Positions 41,101-49,480 of a stretch of DNA of 64,000 nt are shown one piece after another. Source of the DNA: Antarcticimicrobium sp040365005 (lineage in GTDB: Bacteria > Pseudomonadota > Alphaproteobacteria > Rhodobacterales > Rhodobacteraceae); the NCBI RefSeq assembly GCF_040365005.1, contig NZ_BAABWV010000003.1:124001-188000 (forward strand). Direction: 5' to 3'. The notes under the pieces are model-generated. The model was not told the DNA's origin, searched no databases, and saw only the letters and a list, made by a program, of their open reading frames with translations. Numbering within the stretch: the first letter of the stretch is position 1; every line of letters begins with the position of its first letter. The position numbers were made by a program, and so were the translations under genes.

Positions 41101-41568
41101 CGCCGAGAGCAGCGCCGGATCGGCGAGGATCCGTTCGATCAACGCCTCGGCCCCCGCCTTGCCGTCCATGTAGGCCATCAGGTTGGACAGTTGCGTGCGC
41201 GCCTCGAGCAGCGGGCGCAGTGCGTCGAGCTTGGAGGCGATCGCGGCGGGCGAGAAATCGGACATCTTTTCAAAGGTCAGGTCCACAGGCAGGTTGCCCT
41301 CGCCGGTCAGCGTGTTGGGCACCGAGAATTCCACCCGCGGCGCCATTGCCTGCATCCGGTCGTCGAAAGTGTCGACGTCGATTTCAAGGAACTTGCGATC
41401 CTCGATGGCCGGCTGGGCAACGCGGGATTTTCCCGCAAGATCGCTCATCACCCCCATGACAAATGGCAGCTGGACCTTTTTCTGCGAGCCGTAGAGCTCG
41501 ACATCGTATTCGATCTGCACCCGGGGGGCGCGGTTGCGGGCGATGAATTTCTGCGCGTTGTCGCTCAT
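38158..41568 (-). CDS. TssB - 21-residue repeats - TssB-like/TssC-like sheath fusion protein
   Basis: 1136 residues. Residues 1-157 align without gaps to the separate TssB at 51605 (126 identical by eye). Residues ~170-515 are an acidic linker of seventeen 21-residue repeats. Residues ~596-690 look like a second TssB fold (FRIAILGDFSGR, LSLKGLDSLHPDELYE), ~770-1062 a TssC fold (LHHPEFQSLEAQWRTLD, TPRFMLRRPYG), 1070-1084 is Pro-rich and 1089-1136 an Asp-rich tail repeating the LDDLL motif. Normal tssB and tssC are also present, so this is an extra sheath-related protein. Its start overlaps the sodium-channel stop (ATGA). Role unknown: a sheath cap, tether or specialised subunit are possibilities. 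Confidence 0.88.
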   Translation of the reverse strand: MSDNAQKFIARNRAPRVQIEYDVELYGSQKKVQLPFVMGVMSDLAGKSRVAQPAIEDRKFLEIDVDTFDDRMQAMAPRVEFSVPNTLTGEGNLPVDLTFEKMSDFSPAAIASKLDALRPLLEARTQLSNLMAYMDGKAGAEALIERILADPALLSALGGAGGTGADHAAALDHLRGLAPIEDAAKDEGASVLDALRDAAPEETPQEDTAGAVLDSLKAEAPEAPPRAEDSSDVLDALRAAPPEDAAEDDAATDALDSLKAVQPDPEPSEDQSGGVLDTLRDATPEDTEENDDSAEVLASLQAAPDEGTKDEDPSGAVLGALRDAAPQESDEEDSSTAALDSLAAVRAPQDAPDTTDDLLADLATAAPEEAAEAEDTDDLLADLAAAAPEEVAALDDTDDLLADLATAAPEEEAELDDTDDLLADLATAAPEEAAEAEDTDDLLADLASAVPEEAAEVDDTDDLLADLATAAPEEAAEAEDTDDLLADLASAAPEEAAEADDLDDILGDLGQEAGAAPDEPAAAADTDLDDLLGDLGEDAEEDSETDDLDDLLSDLGGDDATGIAPEAAATLTGEPEFAYGTLGADRPSPERLNRKRFRIAILGDFSGRAARGLVETGDALAARRATLLDPDTVEEVIESFATDLVLPIGKEGAGVALSLKGLDSLHPDELYENTDLFSELVGLRQQLQNGATAENAATTLRAWAEKHGQRVRPPKTRSGGSAVRADLKLSAFQTLIGDTRPKPPEASPAGELIARIVGPHIRALPDPDAAAMTAAVDAALSDAMRMVLHHPEFQSLEAQWRTLDLIARTVEDDDTLDVVLYDISAEEIAADLATHDELSQSGLARLLTEDPLDAESGRGGYSALIGLYTFEETPPHAELLGRIGRVAAHVDAPFLAAIAPGFLEVEKKDRHPLVAKAWDTLRAMPEAGHLGLLTPRFMLRRPYGARTEPIYAFEFEEFTMAEGLSGLLWANPAVLAAILLAQSFRKNGPSMGLGSVMSLGEVPYHYVTDRYGDQVVLPCTERNLTQSRVEFVMARGFMPVVSIKSRDEVRLASFQSLAGGDILGPWSGVAPPQPSPPNPAPPPTAGGEADSDSDGDGDVDLDDLLSGFGDDTDGDGDDDDGGGDIEADLAALLDDL
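40039..41061 (-). repeat. Tandem 63-bp coding repeats (21-residue units) in the sheath fusion gene
   Basis: The coding frame keeps an exact 21-residue period from residue 170. Nine units of type A (consensus VLDALRDAAPEE plus an acidic tail) begin at residues 170, 191, 212, 233, 254, 275, 296, 317 and 338; after a one-residue phase slip, eight units of type B (LLADLATAAPEEAAEAED) begin at 358, 379, 400, 421, 442, 463, 484 and 505. The type B DNA (about 40066-40506) is nearly identical between units, which indicates recent duplication. Each unit is an amphipathic leucine-rich patch followed by a Pro/Glu/Ala stretch. Confidence 0.93.
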
Positions 41569-42419
41569 GATCCGGCCCCTTTCAGATCGGCCAGTTCGGC
41601 GCGCAGCGCCTTGATCTCGTCGCGCAACTCGAGGACGTGGGTATCGACGATATCGGTTTCCGTGCGCACCAGGTCGCGCAGCTGCTCGAACTCGGCCTCG
41701 GCCTCTTCCTCCACCGCCGATTGCATGGTGTTGACCAGCAGGCCGATGAAGAGGTTGAGCACGGAAAAGGCGGTGATCACGATGAACGGCACGAAGAACA
41801 GCCAGGCCATCGGGAACTGGTCCATCACCGGGCGGACGATGCCCATCGACCAGCTTTCCAGCGTCATGATCTGGAACAGCGAATAGAGCGAGCGGCCCAG
41901 CGTGCCGAACCAGGGGTCGAAGGCGGCGCCGTACATCAGCGTCGCCATCACCCCGAAGACATAGAACACGATCGAGATCATGATGATCACCGCGCCCATG
42001 CCCGGCAGCGCATCGAGCAGCGCCTGCACCACCGCGCGCATCTGCGGGATCACCGACAACAGGCGCATCGCCCGGATCACCCGCAGCCCGCGCAGCGCCG
42101 ACAGCCCCGAGGAACTGGGCAGCAGGCCAAGCCCGACCACGACGAAATCGAACACGTTCCAGGCGCTGGTGAAAAAGCGCAGCCCGTAGGCATAGAATTT
42201 CAGCGTCAGCTCGATCACGAAAAAGGTCAGCACGGCGCGGTCGATCATCGTCAGCACGCCACCGATCTCGGCGCGGAGGGTCTGCGAGGTGGACAGGCCC
42301 AGGGTGATCGCGTTGAAGATGATCACGCCCAGGATCGTGTAATGGACGCTGTCGCGCTCCACCATGGCGCGGGTCCTGTCCCGAAGCGTTGTCGCTGTCG
42401 CCGTCTCCGTCGTGTTCAA
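41565..42419 (-). CDS. Bacterial voltage-gated sodium channel (NaChBac/NavSp type)
   Basis: 284 residues, six membrane segments. S4 carries regularly spaced arginines (ALRGLRVIRAMRLLSVIPQMR); the pore has the selectivity filter TLESWSM, identical to that of known bacterial Nav channels; S6 is VITAFSVLNLFIGLLVNTM, followed by an acidic neck and a C-terminal coiled coil (LELRDEIKALRAELADLK) that tetramerises the channel. Start TTG at 42419 with AAGGGG upstream; an ATG at 42365 would still keep all membrane segments. It is located inside the T6SS block, and its stop overlaps the start of the sheath fusion gene, so the two are co-translated. Confidence 0.9.
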   Translation of the reverse strand: MNTTETATATTLRDRTRAMVERDSVHYTILGVIIFNAITLGLSTSQTLRAEIGGVLTMIDRAVLTFFVIELTLKFYAYGLRFFTSAWNVFDFVVVGLGLLPSSSGLSALRGLRVIRAMRLLSVIPQMRAVVQALLDALPGMGAVIIMISIVFYVFGVMATLMYGAAFDPWFGTLGRSLYSLFQIMTLESWSMGIVRPVMDQFPMAWLFFVPFIVITAFSVLNLFIGLLVNTMQSAVEEEAEAEFEQLRDLVRTETDIVDTHVLELRDEIKALRAELADLKGAGS

Positions 42420-42440
42420 ACCCGGTTTCCCCTTTGCTGG

Positions 42441-42464
42441 GCGACGGGCCGCCCCGCCCGTCGC
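42441..42464 (-). other. Stem-loop between clpV and the sodium-channel gene
   Basis: A perfect 9-bp inverted repeat, GCGACGGGC and GCCCGTCGC, with a six-base loop in the 100-base gap downstream of clpV. No T-run follows on the minus strand, so it is more likely a transcript-stabilising or attenuating hairpin than a full terminator. The rest of the gap shows nothing else. Confidence 0.55.
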
Positions 42465-42519
42465 ATCCCGTTCCCCGATCGCACCATCACCAGACCTTGC
42501 TCCCTCGTGTCATTGCCGG

Positions 42520-45231
42520 TCAGTCGAAGGCATAGGTGAAATCGCCGTCGGTCACGTCGATCTCGACCTTGGCCACCGCGTCGCCCTCCATCATCCGGCG
42601 CAGGAACTCGGCCGAGATGTCGGGCAGCATGGTGTTGGTGACGATGGCGTCGATCATGCGGCCGCCGGAGTCGAGCTCCTGGCAGCGGTCGACGATCTGC
42701 TCGACCACCGCGTCGGTAAAGGCGAGCGGCACATTATGCGCCTCACCCACGCGTTTCTGGATGCGGCCCAGTTGCAGCCGGGTGATCTGGCCCAGCATGT
42801 CGGGCGTCAATGGATAGTACGGGATCGTCACCAATCGCCCCAGCAGCGCCGGCGGGAACACCTTGAGCAGCGGATCGCGCAGCGCCTTGCCGATGCCCTC
42901 TGGCTCCGGCATCAGGTCGGGGTCGGAGCACAGGTCCATGATCAGCTCGGTTCCCACGTTGGTGGTGAGCAGGATCAGCGTGTTCTTGAAGTCGATGACG
43001 CGGCCCTCGCCATCCTCCATCACGCCCTTGTCGAAGACCTGGAAGAACAGTTCGTGCACGTCCGGGTGCGCCTTTTCCACCTCGTCGAGCAGCACCACCG
43101 AATAGGGTTTGCGCCGCACCGCCTCGGTCAGCACGCCGCCCTCGCCGTATCCGACGTAACCCGGCGGCGCCCCCTTGAGCGAGGAGACGGTATGCGCCTC
43201 CTGATACTCGGACATGTTGATGGTGATGACGTTCTGTTCACCGCCATAAAGGATCTCGGCCAGCGCCAGCGCGGTCTCGGTCTTGCCCACGCCCGAGGTG
43301 CCGGCCAGCATGAAGACCCCGATCGGTTTCGACGGGTTGTCGAGTCCGGCGCGGCTGGTCTGGATGCGCTTGGCGATCATCTTCATCGCGTGATCCTGCC
43401 CGATCACCCGTTGGGCCAGCCGTTCCTCGAGGTGCAGGATGGTGTCGATCTCGTCGCGGAGCATGCGGCCCACCGGGATGCCGGTCCAGTCGCCGACGAC
43501 GCTGGCCACCGCCTGGTGATCGACGATCGGCAGGATCAGCGGGGTATCGCCCTGGATTTCGGTCAGTTCGGCGTTCTTTGCCTTGAGCTCTTCCAGCAGC
43601 GCGGCGCGCTCCTCGGTGCTGAGCGGGCTGGCGGCGGCGGCCTTTTCGCTGGCGGCCTCATCGCCCTCGACCGGGGCGCCGCCCTCGCGCAGGCGGGCGC
43701 GCAGGTCGAGGATGGATTCGACCACCGCTTTCTCGGCGTCCCAGCGTTCGGTCAGCGTGGCCAGACGGCCCTCCTCGGCCTCTTTCGCGGCACTCACCGC
43801 CTCGCGCCGGTCGGCCACGTCATAGCCGGCGGTCTCGTCGCGGCCGATGATCTCCAGTTCGGTGGCCAGCGCCTCGATCCGGCGGCGGCTGTCGTCCACC
43901 TCGGCGGGCACCGCGTGCTGGCTGACCGCGACGCGGGCACAGGCGGTGTCGAGCAGGCTGACCGATTTGTCGGGCAGTTGCCGGGCCGGGATGTAGCGCG
44001 CCGAAAGGGTCACGGCGGCCTCGATCCCCTCGTCGAGGATCTGCACCCGGTGGTGTTTTTCCAGCATCGAGGCGATGCCGCGCATCATCAGGATCGCCTT
44101 GGGGATACCCGGTTCTTCGACCTGCACCACCTGGAACCGACGGGTCAGGGCCGGGTCCTTTTCGATGTGTTTCTTGTATTCCGCCCAGGTCGTCGCGCCA
44201 ATGGTGCGCAGGGTGCCGCGCGCCAACGCCGGTTTCAGCAGGTTGGCCGCGTCGCCAGTGCCGGCAGCACCACCCGCGCCGACCAGCGTGTGGGTCTCGT
44301 CGACGAACATGACGATGGGCACCGGGCTGGACTGCACCTCTTCGATGACCTGTTTGAGGCGGTTCTCGAACTCGCCCTTCATGCTGGCGCCGGCCTGGAG
44401 CAACCCGACGTCGAGCATCAGCAGGCGCACGTCCTTGAGCGCCGGGGGCACGTCGCCGCGCGCGATGCGCAGGGCAAAGCCCTCGACCACCGCCGTCTTG
44501 CCCACCCCGGCCTCGCCGGTGAGGATCGGGTTGTTCTGGCGCCGCCGCATCAGGATGTCGACGATCTGGCGGATCTCTTCATCGCGGCCGACGATCGGGT
44601 CGATCTCGCCGTTGCGGGCCTGTTCGGTCAGATCGGTGCAGAATTGCTCCAGCGCCTCGCCCTGGCCCATCTGCGCCGGGGCGCGGGCCGAGGAGGCCTC
44701 GCCCGGCTCGGCCCCGCCGCCGGTGACGGAACCGTCCTGCGGGCGCTGCCCCTCTTCCGGGGAGCCATCGGTGGCGGCGGCGAAATTGTCGGCTAGGTCG
44801 TCGGCACCGATCCGCGCCAGTTCCGGCGACATGGTGGCGAGGATGTTGCGCAGCGCCGGGGTCTTGAGCATGCCCAGCAGCAGATGCCCGGTGCGCACCT
44901 GCGAGGAGGAATAGAGCAGCGAGCCCCAGACCCAGCCGCGTTCCATCGCGTCCATCAGGTGATCGGAGAGATCCGAGATCGTCGAGGCGCCGCGCGGCAG
45001 CGCGTCGAGCGCGCGGGTCAGCTCCGTGGCGATCTTGCCCGGGTCGAGGTCATAATGCCGGATGATGCGGTGCAGGTCGCTGTCCTGCCCGTTGAGGATC
45101 TGGTGCATCCAATGCGCGATCTCGACATAGGGGTTGCCCCGCATCTTGCAGAACACCGTCGCGCTCTCCACGGCCTGGTAACCCTGCTTGTTCAGCTTTC
45201 CGAACAGTGCAACGCGGCTGATCTCGGTCAT
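42520..45231 (-). CDS. tssH: T6SS AAA+ ATPase ClpV (TssH)
   Basis: 903 residues. N-terminal Clp repeat domain (1 to ~150), an acidic low-complexity linker (150-185; DGSPEEGQRPQDG), the first AAA+ module with Walker A GEAGVGKT (239-246), the middle coiled coil, and the second AAA+ module with GTSGVGKT and the conserved GPPGYVGYGEGG. It disassembles contracted TssB/TssC sheaths for reuse. Both Walker sites are intact. The order clpV-tssG-tssF-tssE is a common T6SS arrangement. Confidence 0.96.
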   Translation of the reverse strand: MTEISRVALFGKLNKQGYQAVESATVFCKMRGNPYVEIAHWMHQILNGQDSDLHRIIRHYDLDPGKIATELTRALDALPRGASTISDLSDHLMDAMERGWVWGSLLYSSSQVRTGHLLLGMLKTPALRNILATMSPELARIGADDLADNFAAATDGSPEEGQRPQDGSVTGGGAEPGEASSARAPAQMGQGEALEQFCTDLTEQARNGEIDPIVGRDEEIRQIVDILMRRRQNNPILTGEAGVGKTAVVEGFALRIARGDVPPALKDVRLLMLDVGLLQAGASMKGEFENRLKQVIEEVQSSPVPIVMFVDETHTLVGAGGAAGTGDAANLLKPALARGTLRTIGATTWAEYKKHIEKDPALTRRFQVVQVEEPGIPKAILMMRGIASMLEKHHRVQILDEGIEAAVTLSARYIPARQLPDKSVSLLDTACARVAVSQHAVPAEVDDSRRRIEALATELEIIGRDETAGYDVADRREAVSAAKEAEEGRLATLTERWDAEKAVVESILDLRARLREGGAPVEGDEAASEKAAAASPLSTEERAALLEELKAKNAELTEIQGDTPLILPIVDHQAVASVVGDWTGIPVGRMLRDEIDTILHLEERLAQRVIGQDHAMKMIAKRIQTSRAGLDNPSKPIGVFMLAGTSGVGKTETALALAEILYGGEQNVITINMSEYQEAHTVSSLKGAPPGYVGYGEGGVLTEAVRRKPYSVVLLDEVEKAHPDVHELFFQVFDKGVMEDGEGRVIDFKNTLILLTTNVGTELIMDLCSDPDLMPEPEGIGKALRDPLLKVFPPALLGRLVTIPYYPLTPDMLGQITRLQLGRIQKRVGEAHNVPLAFTDAVVEQIVDRCQELDSGGRMIDAIVTNTMLPDISAEFLRRMMEGDAVAKVEIDVTDGDFTYAFD

Positions 45232-45260
45232 CGCAAATCCTTCCCTGTCGTTCGCGACCG

Positions 45261-46304
45261 TCAGAGCGGCCTGTGTTCCGGCCCGGCGCCGGGATAGAGG
45301 AACAGATCCTCGGCATCGGGGCGGTCGGTGTCGTCGTCGCGGCGGCTGCCGATCCAGCTGGTGTGACCCAGCCGGGTGGAGCCGCCGAGGCTGGCGCGCG
45401 GCACCTCGTCGCCGGCGAGGATCATGTTGATGTCCCAGTCCAGCGCATCGCCGGCATAGCTGCGCACCAGCGCGCGCAGCCGTTCCTGCGCGGGACCGCC
45501 GGGCAGGAGACGTTCGTAATCCGCCATCTTCAGCGGGCCGATCCGCAGGCGGAACTTGGCCGCGCGGCTCCAGACCCGGTTGCCGATGCTGGTGGAGCGG
45601 CCCAGCCGGGCGGCGGCGCCCAACTGCCAGCGGTCGTCCGGTTCCAGCTCCAGCCAGGAACCGACGAATTGCTGCACCTTCACCGGCACCTCGAAGAACG
45701 CCGCCAGCATGGATTCCAGCCCGGCGGCATTCTTGGGCCCCTGCGCCAGCAGACCGGCGAAATGCATCTTGGCCAGGTCGGGAAAGGCGTCGCGGTCGTG
45801 CAGGTTGTCGGCGTGATACCCCGCCAGCGCCGCCACCTTGCGCGACATCGGATCGTCGCCACGGTCGAAACTGGCGGCCGGCTGTCCCGCCGTCCAGGCG
45901 CGGTAAAGCAGCCCCATCAGCCGATGGGTGAGCATGTCGGCAAAGGCCGCGAAGGTCGGGTCGCGGTGATTGCGCAGCCGGTCGCGGACGTATTCGGTGA
46001 TATGCAGCGGCAACGGCCCCTGCGGCCCGAACAGGCCGAAGAACCGGTTGGTCAGCCGCCCCGGCTGGTCGCCCCGGGGCGGGGTGAACTCGGCGATGGT
46101 CGAGGTTGGAAACGACAGCTCCGGCTTTTGGCCCAGCCTTACCCGATCCTGGCGCGGGCGGCGGCTTTCGCCCAGGCGGGGGGCGTCGGGAAAGCTGGCC
46201 TCGATAACACGAAGCGCCTGAAAAACGTGATGCTTTTCAGGGTCGCGCGTGAGCCTTTCAAAATGGCTCAGATGATCCGGCCCAGTCCCTTTTCCGGTCG
46301 CCAT
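45261..46304 (-). CDS. tssG: T6SS baseplate subunit TssG
   Basis: 347 residues, soluble. Family features: FERLTRDPEKHHVFQALRVIEA near the N-terminus, RVRLGQKPELSFPTSTIAEF, FFGLFGPQGPLPLHITEYV and the C-terminal SYAGDALDWDINMILAGDEV. TssG works with TssF and TssE as a baseplate wedge. Its start overlaps the end of tssF by 37 bases, typical of these coupled genes. The C-terminus ends near 45261, 29 bases before clpV. Confidence 0.95.
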   Translation of the reverse strand: MATGKGTGPDHLSHFERLTRDPEKHHVFQALRVIEASFPDAPRLGESRRPRQDRVRLGQKPELSFPTSTIAEFTPPRGDQPGRLTNRFFGLFGPQGPLPLHITEYVRDRLRNHRDPTFAAFADMLTHRLMGLLYRAWTAGQPAASFDRGDDPMSRKVAALAGYHADNLHDRDAFPDLAKMHFAGLLAQGPKNAAGLESMLAAFFEVPVKVQQFVGSWLELEPDDRWQLGAAARLGRSTSIGNRVWSRAAKFRLRIGPLKMADYERLLPGGPAQERLRALVRSYAGDALDWDINMILAGDEVPRASLGGSTRLGHTSWIGSRRDDDTDRPDAEDLFLYPGAGPEHRPL

Positions 46305-48145
46305 CTGGAGATTTCCCCGCGTTTCTGTGTTGTCAAAACGGTTTCGGTAAAACTGTTGAGGGTGGCGTAGCGGCGAAAGAACCGCTCCAGCACCGCGCCG
46401 AGGGCATAGATGCTTGACCCCTCGAAGAAGCTTTCGTCGAAATTGATCGTGATCTCGAGCCCGCGCACCGCCGTCGAGAGCACCTCGTCGCTGACCCGGC
46501 GCACGATCGGGCGGCTGGTCACCGAGGTGATCCCCTCGAGCTGTTTCTCGGTCACCCGGTTGCCCAGCGGCGCGTAGAGCCCGACAAGTTCGCGCAGCGC
46601 CTCGGCCGCACTGCCCTGCCCGGCATCGGTGATCGAGGCGTAATTCAGGCTGAGATGGCTGATCAGCCGCCAGGCGGTGTCACCCTGGGCCAGTGTCGGA
46701 TGCGGCCGGGTCGGCGAGACCGGCAGGCGGATGGATTTCACCGGGCCGCCCTCGGGCAGCTGGAACACGTCGGCGTCGCCGGTGGACAGCAGCAGCGGCA
46801 GATCGCGATTGGTGCACAGCGCCTGGACCGCCAGTTGATCCAGGTCGGCCGGATAGGGCGCCTGCGCCCGGTCGACCAGCGAGACATAGACCTCGGACCC
46901 CAGGTAAGAGGTGCGCACACCGCGCAGCCGCTCTTTCTCGCTGCGTTGGCGCATGCGGCGGCGCAGGGTGTAATAGGCCGGGTGGGTTTCGCCGGCGGCG
47001 GTGAAATCGGTGGCGGAATAGAACGGGCGGAAAGTCACGTCATCCGCGCCCTCGCCGCTGATGCCGGTCACGCTTTGCAGCGTGTAAATCTCGTAATCCA
47101 GCCCGGCGGTGCGGTTGGGCACAACGTGATGCTCGGTGTCATGCCCCGACAACAGCACCCGGTCGCAGCGCTTGGGAAACAGGTTGACCGCCGGCACCGC
47201 GTTCAGGGTAAAGGCCTCGGGGACGATCATCGGGGTCAGGTCGCGGTGCCCCTCGCGCAGCAGGATGTAGATGTCGACATCGGCCCCGGCGGCGCGTTTC
47301 AGCGCCGGGCGCAGCCCCTGGAGGTCGACGAAGAGGAACCGCTCGGGCATGGCGAAGTATTCCTGCAACAGCCGATAGCCCTCGAACACCCGGCGGGGGA
47401 TCGGCAGCAGCGCCTCTTCGGCCTCGAACCCGCGCTGCACCACCGCGCCATCGGGCAGCGGCAGGGTCCAGTCGGCACGGCGATCGGTGGCGCGGCCGGT
47501 CAGCCCCTCGGCCTGGGTGCAGAGCATTTCCAGCAACAGCCAGGAATTGCCGGCAGAGCTGTTGAGATGCAGCACCAGGTTGTCCATCCCCAGGTCGCTG
47601 ATCGGCTCACCGTCGCGGCGGCGCAGGCGCAGGCGGATGGCGGCGCGCGCCCGGCTCTGTCCGGCGACCCCGGCGGCGACGAGATCGCCGCGACCGTCGA
47701 TATACTCGGCCTCCGCGATCTCGATCGGCCACATGGTCATATCGGCAGAGGTGCGGTATTCGCACGGCGTCTGCTCGCCCTCCATCAGGCGGCTGCGCAG
47801 CACCGTGTTGCGCGGCAGCAGGTAGCCGTCCTTGAGCGCCGCGTTGGCGATGTCGGGCTCGAAGGCAGCGATCATCATCGAGGGCGTCGGCGCCAGGTAA
47901 TGCGGATAGATGATTTCCAGCAGGTTCGAGGTGAAATTGGGATATTGCAGTTCCAGTTCGAGCTGCACCCGCGCCGAGAGAAAGGCCACCCCCTCGAGCA
48001 GCCGTTCGACGTAGGGGTCGAGCACCTCGATCCCCTCCATGCCGAGGCGCGAGGCGATCTTGGGATAGGCGGCGGCGAACTCCGCCCCCATGTCGCGCAG
48101 GTACATCAGCTCGTTCTCGTAATGCTTGGTGAGCCTTGTATCCAT
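46268..48145 (-). CDS. tssF: T6SS baseplate subunit TssF
   Basis: 625 residues. The N-terminal sequence LTKHYENELMYLRDMGAEFA and the motif YPKIASRLGMEGIEVLDPYV are typical for TssF, as are LELELQYPNFTSNLLEIIYP and PHYLAPTPSMMI. ATG at 48145 coincides with the last base of tssE's stop, giving tight coupling; the longer open frame upstream has no similarity. It forms the 2:1 wedge with TssG in the baseplate. Confidence 0.95.
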   Translation of the reverse strand: MDTRLTKHYENELMYLRDMGAEFAAAYPKIASRLGMEGIEVLDPYVERLLEGVAFLSARVQLELELQYPNFTSNLLEIIYPHYLAPTPSMMIAAFEPDIANAALKDGYLLPRNTVLRSRLMEGEQTPCEYRTSADMTMWPIEIAEAEYIDGRGDLVAAGVAGQSRARAAIRLRLRRRDGEPISDLGMDNLVLHLNSSAGNSWLLLEMLCTQAEGLTGRATDRRADWTLPLPDGAVVQRGFEAEEALLPIPRRVFEGYRLLQEYFAMPERFLFVDLQGLRPALKRAAGADVDIYILLREGHRDLTPMIVPEAFTLNAVPAVNLFPKRCDRVLLSGHDTEHHVVPNRTAGLDYEIYTLQSVTGISGEGADDVTFRPFYSATDFTAAGETHPAYYTLRRRMRQRSEKERLRGVRTSYLGSEVYVSLVDRAQAPYPADLDQLAVQALCTNRDLPLLLSTGDADVFQLPEGGPVKSIRLPVSPTRPHPTLAQGDTAWRLISHLSLNYASITDAGQGSAAEALRELVGLYAPLGNRVTEKQLEGITSVTSRPIVRRVSDEVLSTAVRGLEITINFDESFFEGSSIYALGAVLERFFRRYATLNSFTETVLTTQKRGEISRWRPEKGLGRII

Positions 48146-48642
48146 CACACGCTCCGTTCCACGGCGACCTCGCCGGTGGTGAGATCCACCTGGCTGCGCA
48201 GATACAGTTCCAGCGGCAGCGGCTGGGCCCACATGTCGGCGCGGATATCGAGGGCGACGGTCATCTCTCCGCCACGGTCGTCCGGGCTGATCCGGACATC
48301 GACCGACCCTGCGACGATCCGCGGCTCGAAAATCGAGATCGCGGCCTCGATCGAGCGGCGGATCAGTTCGGCGCGCTCTTCGGTCGAATATTCCCCCGAT
48401 ATCTCCTGCAGCCCGTAGTTCACCACCGAGCCGGCGACATGGGGATAGGCCTCGGTGTCGAGCATGTTGGCGATGTTGTTGGTATTGAGCAGCCAGGACA
48501 GGTCGCGCTGGATGATCTCGCGCAGGCGCACCAGGTCGATGACACGGGAATCACGCCCCTCTTTCGGGTTGCCGGGATCGTGGTCGGTCAGACGGTCAAG
48601 CAGCGAGGGCTGCAAACGGTCGGAGAGGGTCTGGTCAGCCAT
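48145..48642 (-). CDS. tssE: T6SS baseplate subunit TssE (gp25-like)
   Basis: 165 residues, a gp25/lysozyme-like baseplate wedge protein. Recognisable stretches: LVRLREIIQRDLSWLLNTNN, VAGSVVNYGLQEISGEYS and IRRSIEAAISIFEPRI; the conserved EPR/I end of the helix is present. TssE starts sheath polymerisation at the baseplate. Start 48642 (MADQTLSDRLQPSLLDRLTD) overlaps the tagJ stop by eight bases; the longer open frame is antisense-like. Confidence 0.95.
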   Translation of the reverse strand: MADQTLSDRLQPSLLDRLTDHDPGNPKEGRDSRVIDLVRLREIIQRDLSWLLNTNNIANMLDTEAYPHVAGSVVNYGLQEISGEYSTEERAELIRRSIEAAISIFEPRIVAGSVDVRISPDDRGGEMTVALDIRADMWAQPLPLELYLRSQVDLTTGEVAVERSV

Positions 48643-49447
48643 CGCCGGGCGCGCCCCCGGCGCCGTCCATGACCAGGCTCCGCACGTCCAGAAGCGCGAC
48701 GTCGGACCGGTCGGTGGCCAACAGGCGCTGACCGGTGCCGACGAAGGTGTCGGCGCCGGCATCGGCCCAGCTTGTCGCGCGGGCCAGTTTCGCGGCGCTG
48801 TCGTTGCCCTGTGTCGTGCCGGGATAGCGGGTCGGGATCAGCACGGCGAGTTCGCCGCCATTGGCCAGCCGCAGCGTGCCGGCGGTCCAGACCGCGTCGC
48901 GCAGATCGCCGGGCTCGTCGATCTCCAGTTCCGCGATGGCCGCGAAGGGCAGCCAGAAGTAGCGCCCGTTGATGATGATCTCCAACACCGGGCCAAGCCG
49001 CATGTCGGCATCGGCGACCCAGTCGAACGGTTCGCCGTTGAGCGTGCCGGAGGTGGCCGGGGCGGCGTTGAAGGCGCGCGCGCGCAGCGCGGCGGCCTCG
49101 TCCGGGCGACCCTGGGCCAGGGTTTTCTGCGCCTCGATCAGCAGGGCCAGCCATTCCTGCGGCTCGCCGAATACCATCGGTTCCTTTTCACCGGAAAAGA
49201 CCTTGTCGCGGTAAACCTCGCAGATGATCGCCTCGCGGTAGGTCTGGGCCATCATCGTGGCCTCCGGGTCAAGCTCGGCGCTGAGCTTGAGTTGCTTGAT
49301 CGCGCGGTTCCAGTCGCCCATCACGCACAACAGCTGGAACAGGAAGATCCTGAGCCGGGCATCGGCGGGGTCGGCGCGAACCTTGTCCTGCAATGCCTTG
49401 AGGGCAAGGTCGAGGTCCCCCGTCTTGAGGTGCTCTTCGGGTGTCAT
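48635..49447 (-). CDS. tagJ: T6SS accessory protein TagJ (ImpE/SciE family)
   Basis: 270 residues. The N-terminal half contains TPR-like helices (HLKTGDLDLALKALQDKVRA, RLRIFLFQLLCVMGDWNRAI); the C-terminal half is a beta-rich ImpE domain (FDWVADADMRLGPVLEIIIN, GRYFWLPF, LIPTRYPGT). In Pseudomonas and Agrobacterium TagJ binds TssB and links the sheath to ClpV. Its position between tssE and hcp fits. The presence of two TssB-type proteins raises the question of which of them TagJ binds. Confidence 0.92.
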   Translation of the reverse strand: MTPEEHLKTGDLDLALKALQDKVRADPADARLRIFLFQLLCVMGDWNRAIKQLKLSAELDPEATMMAQTYREAIICEVYRDKVFSGEKEPMVFGEPQEWLALLIEAQKTLAQGRPDEAAALRARAFNAAPATSGTLNGEPFDWVADADMRLGPVLEIIINGRYFWLPFAAIAELEIDEPGDLRDAVWTAGTLRLANGGELAVLIPTRYPGTTQGNDSAAKLARATSWADAGADTFVGTGQRLLATDRSDVALLDVRSLVMDGAGGAPGDG

Positions 49448-49480
49448 CTGGCGCGCTCCGCTGGGGCGGTCTCAAATGGT

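Noticed and set aside
38554..41886. A 1110-codon open frame on the plus strand opposite the sheath fusion gene
   Set aside because: Its Gly/Arg/Val-rich repeats are the mirror of the acidic coding repeats on the minus strand; no supporting start or domain.
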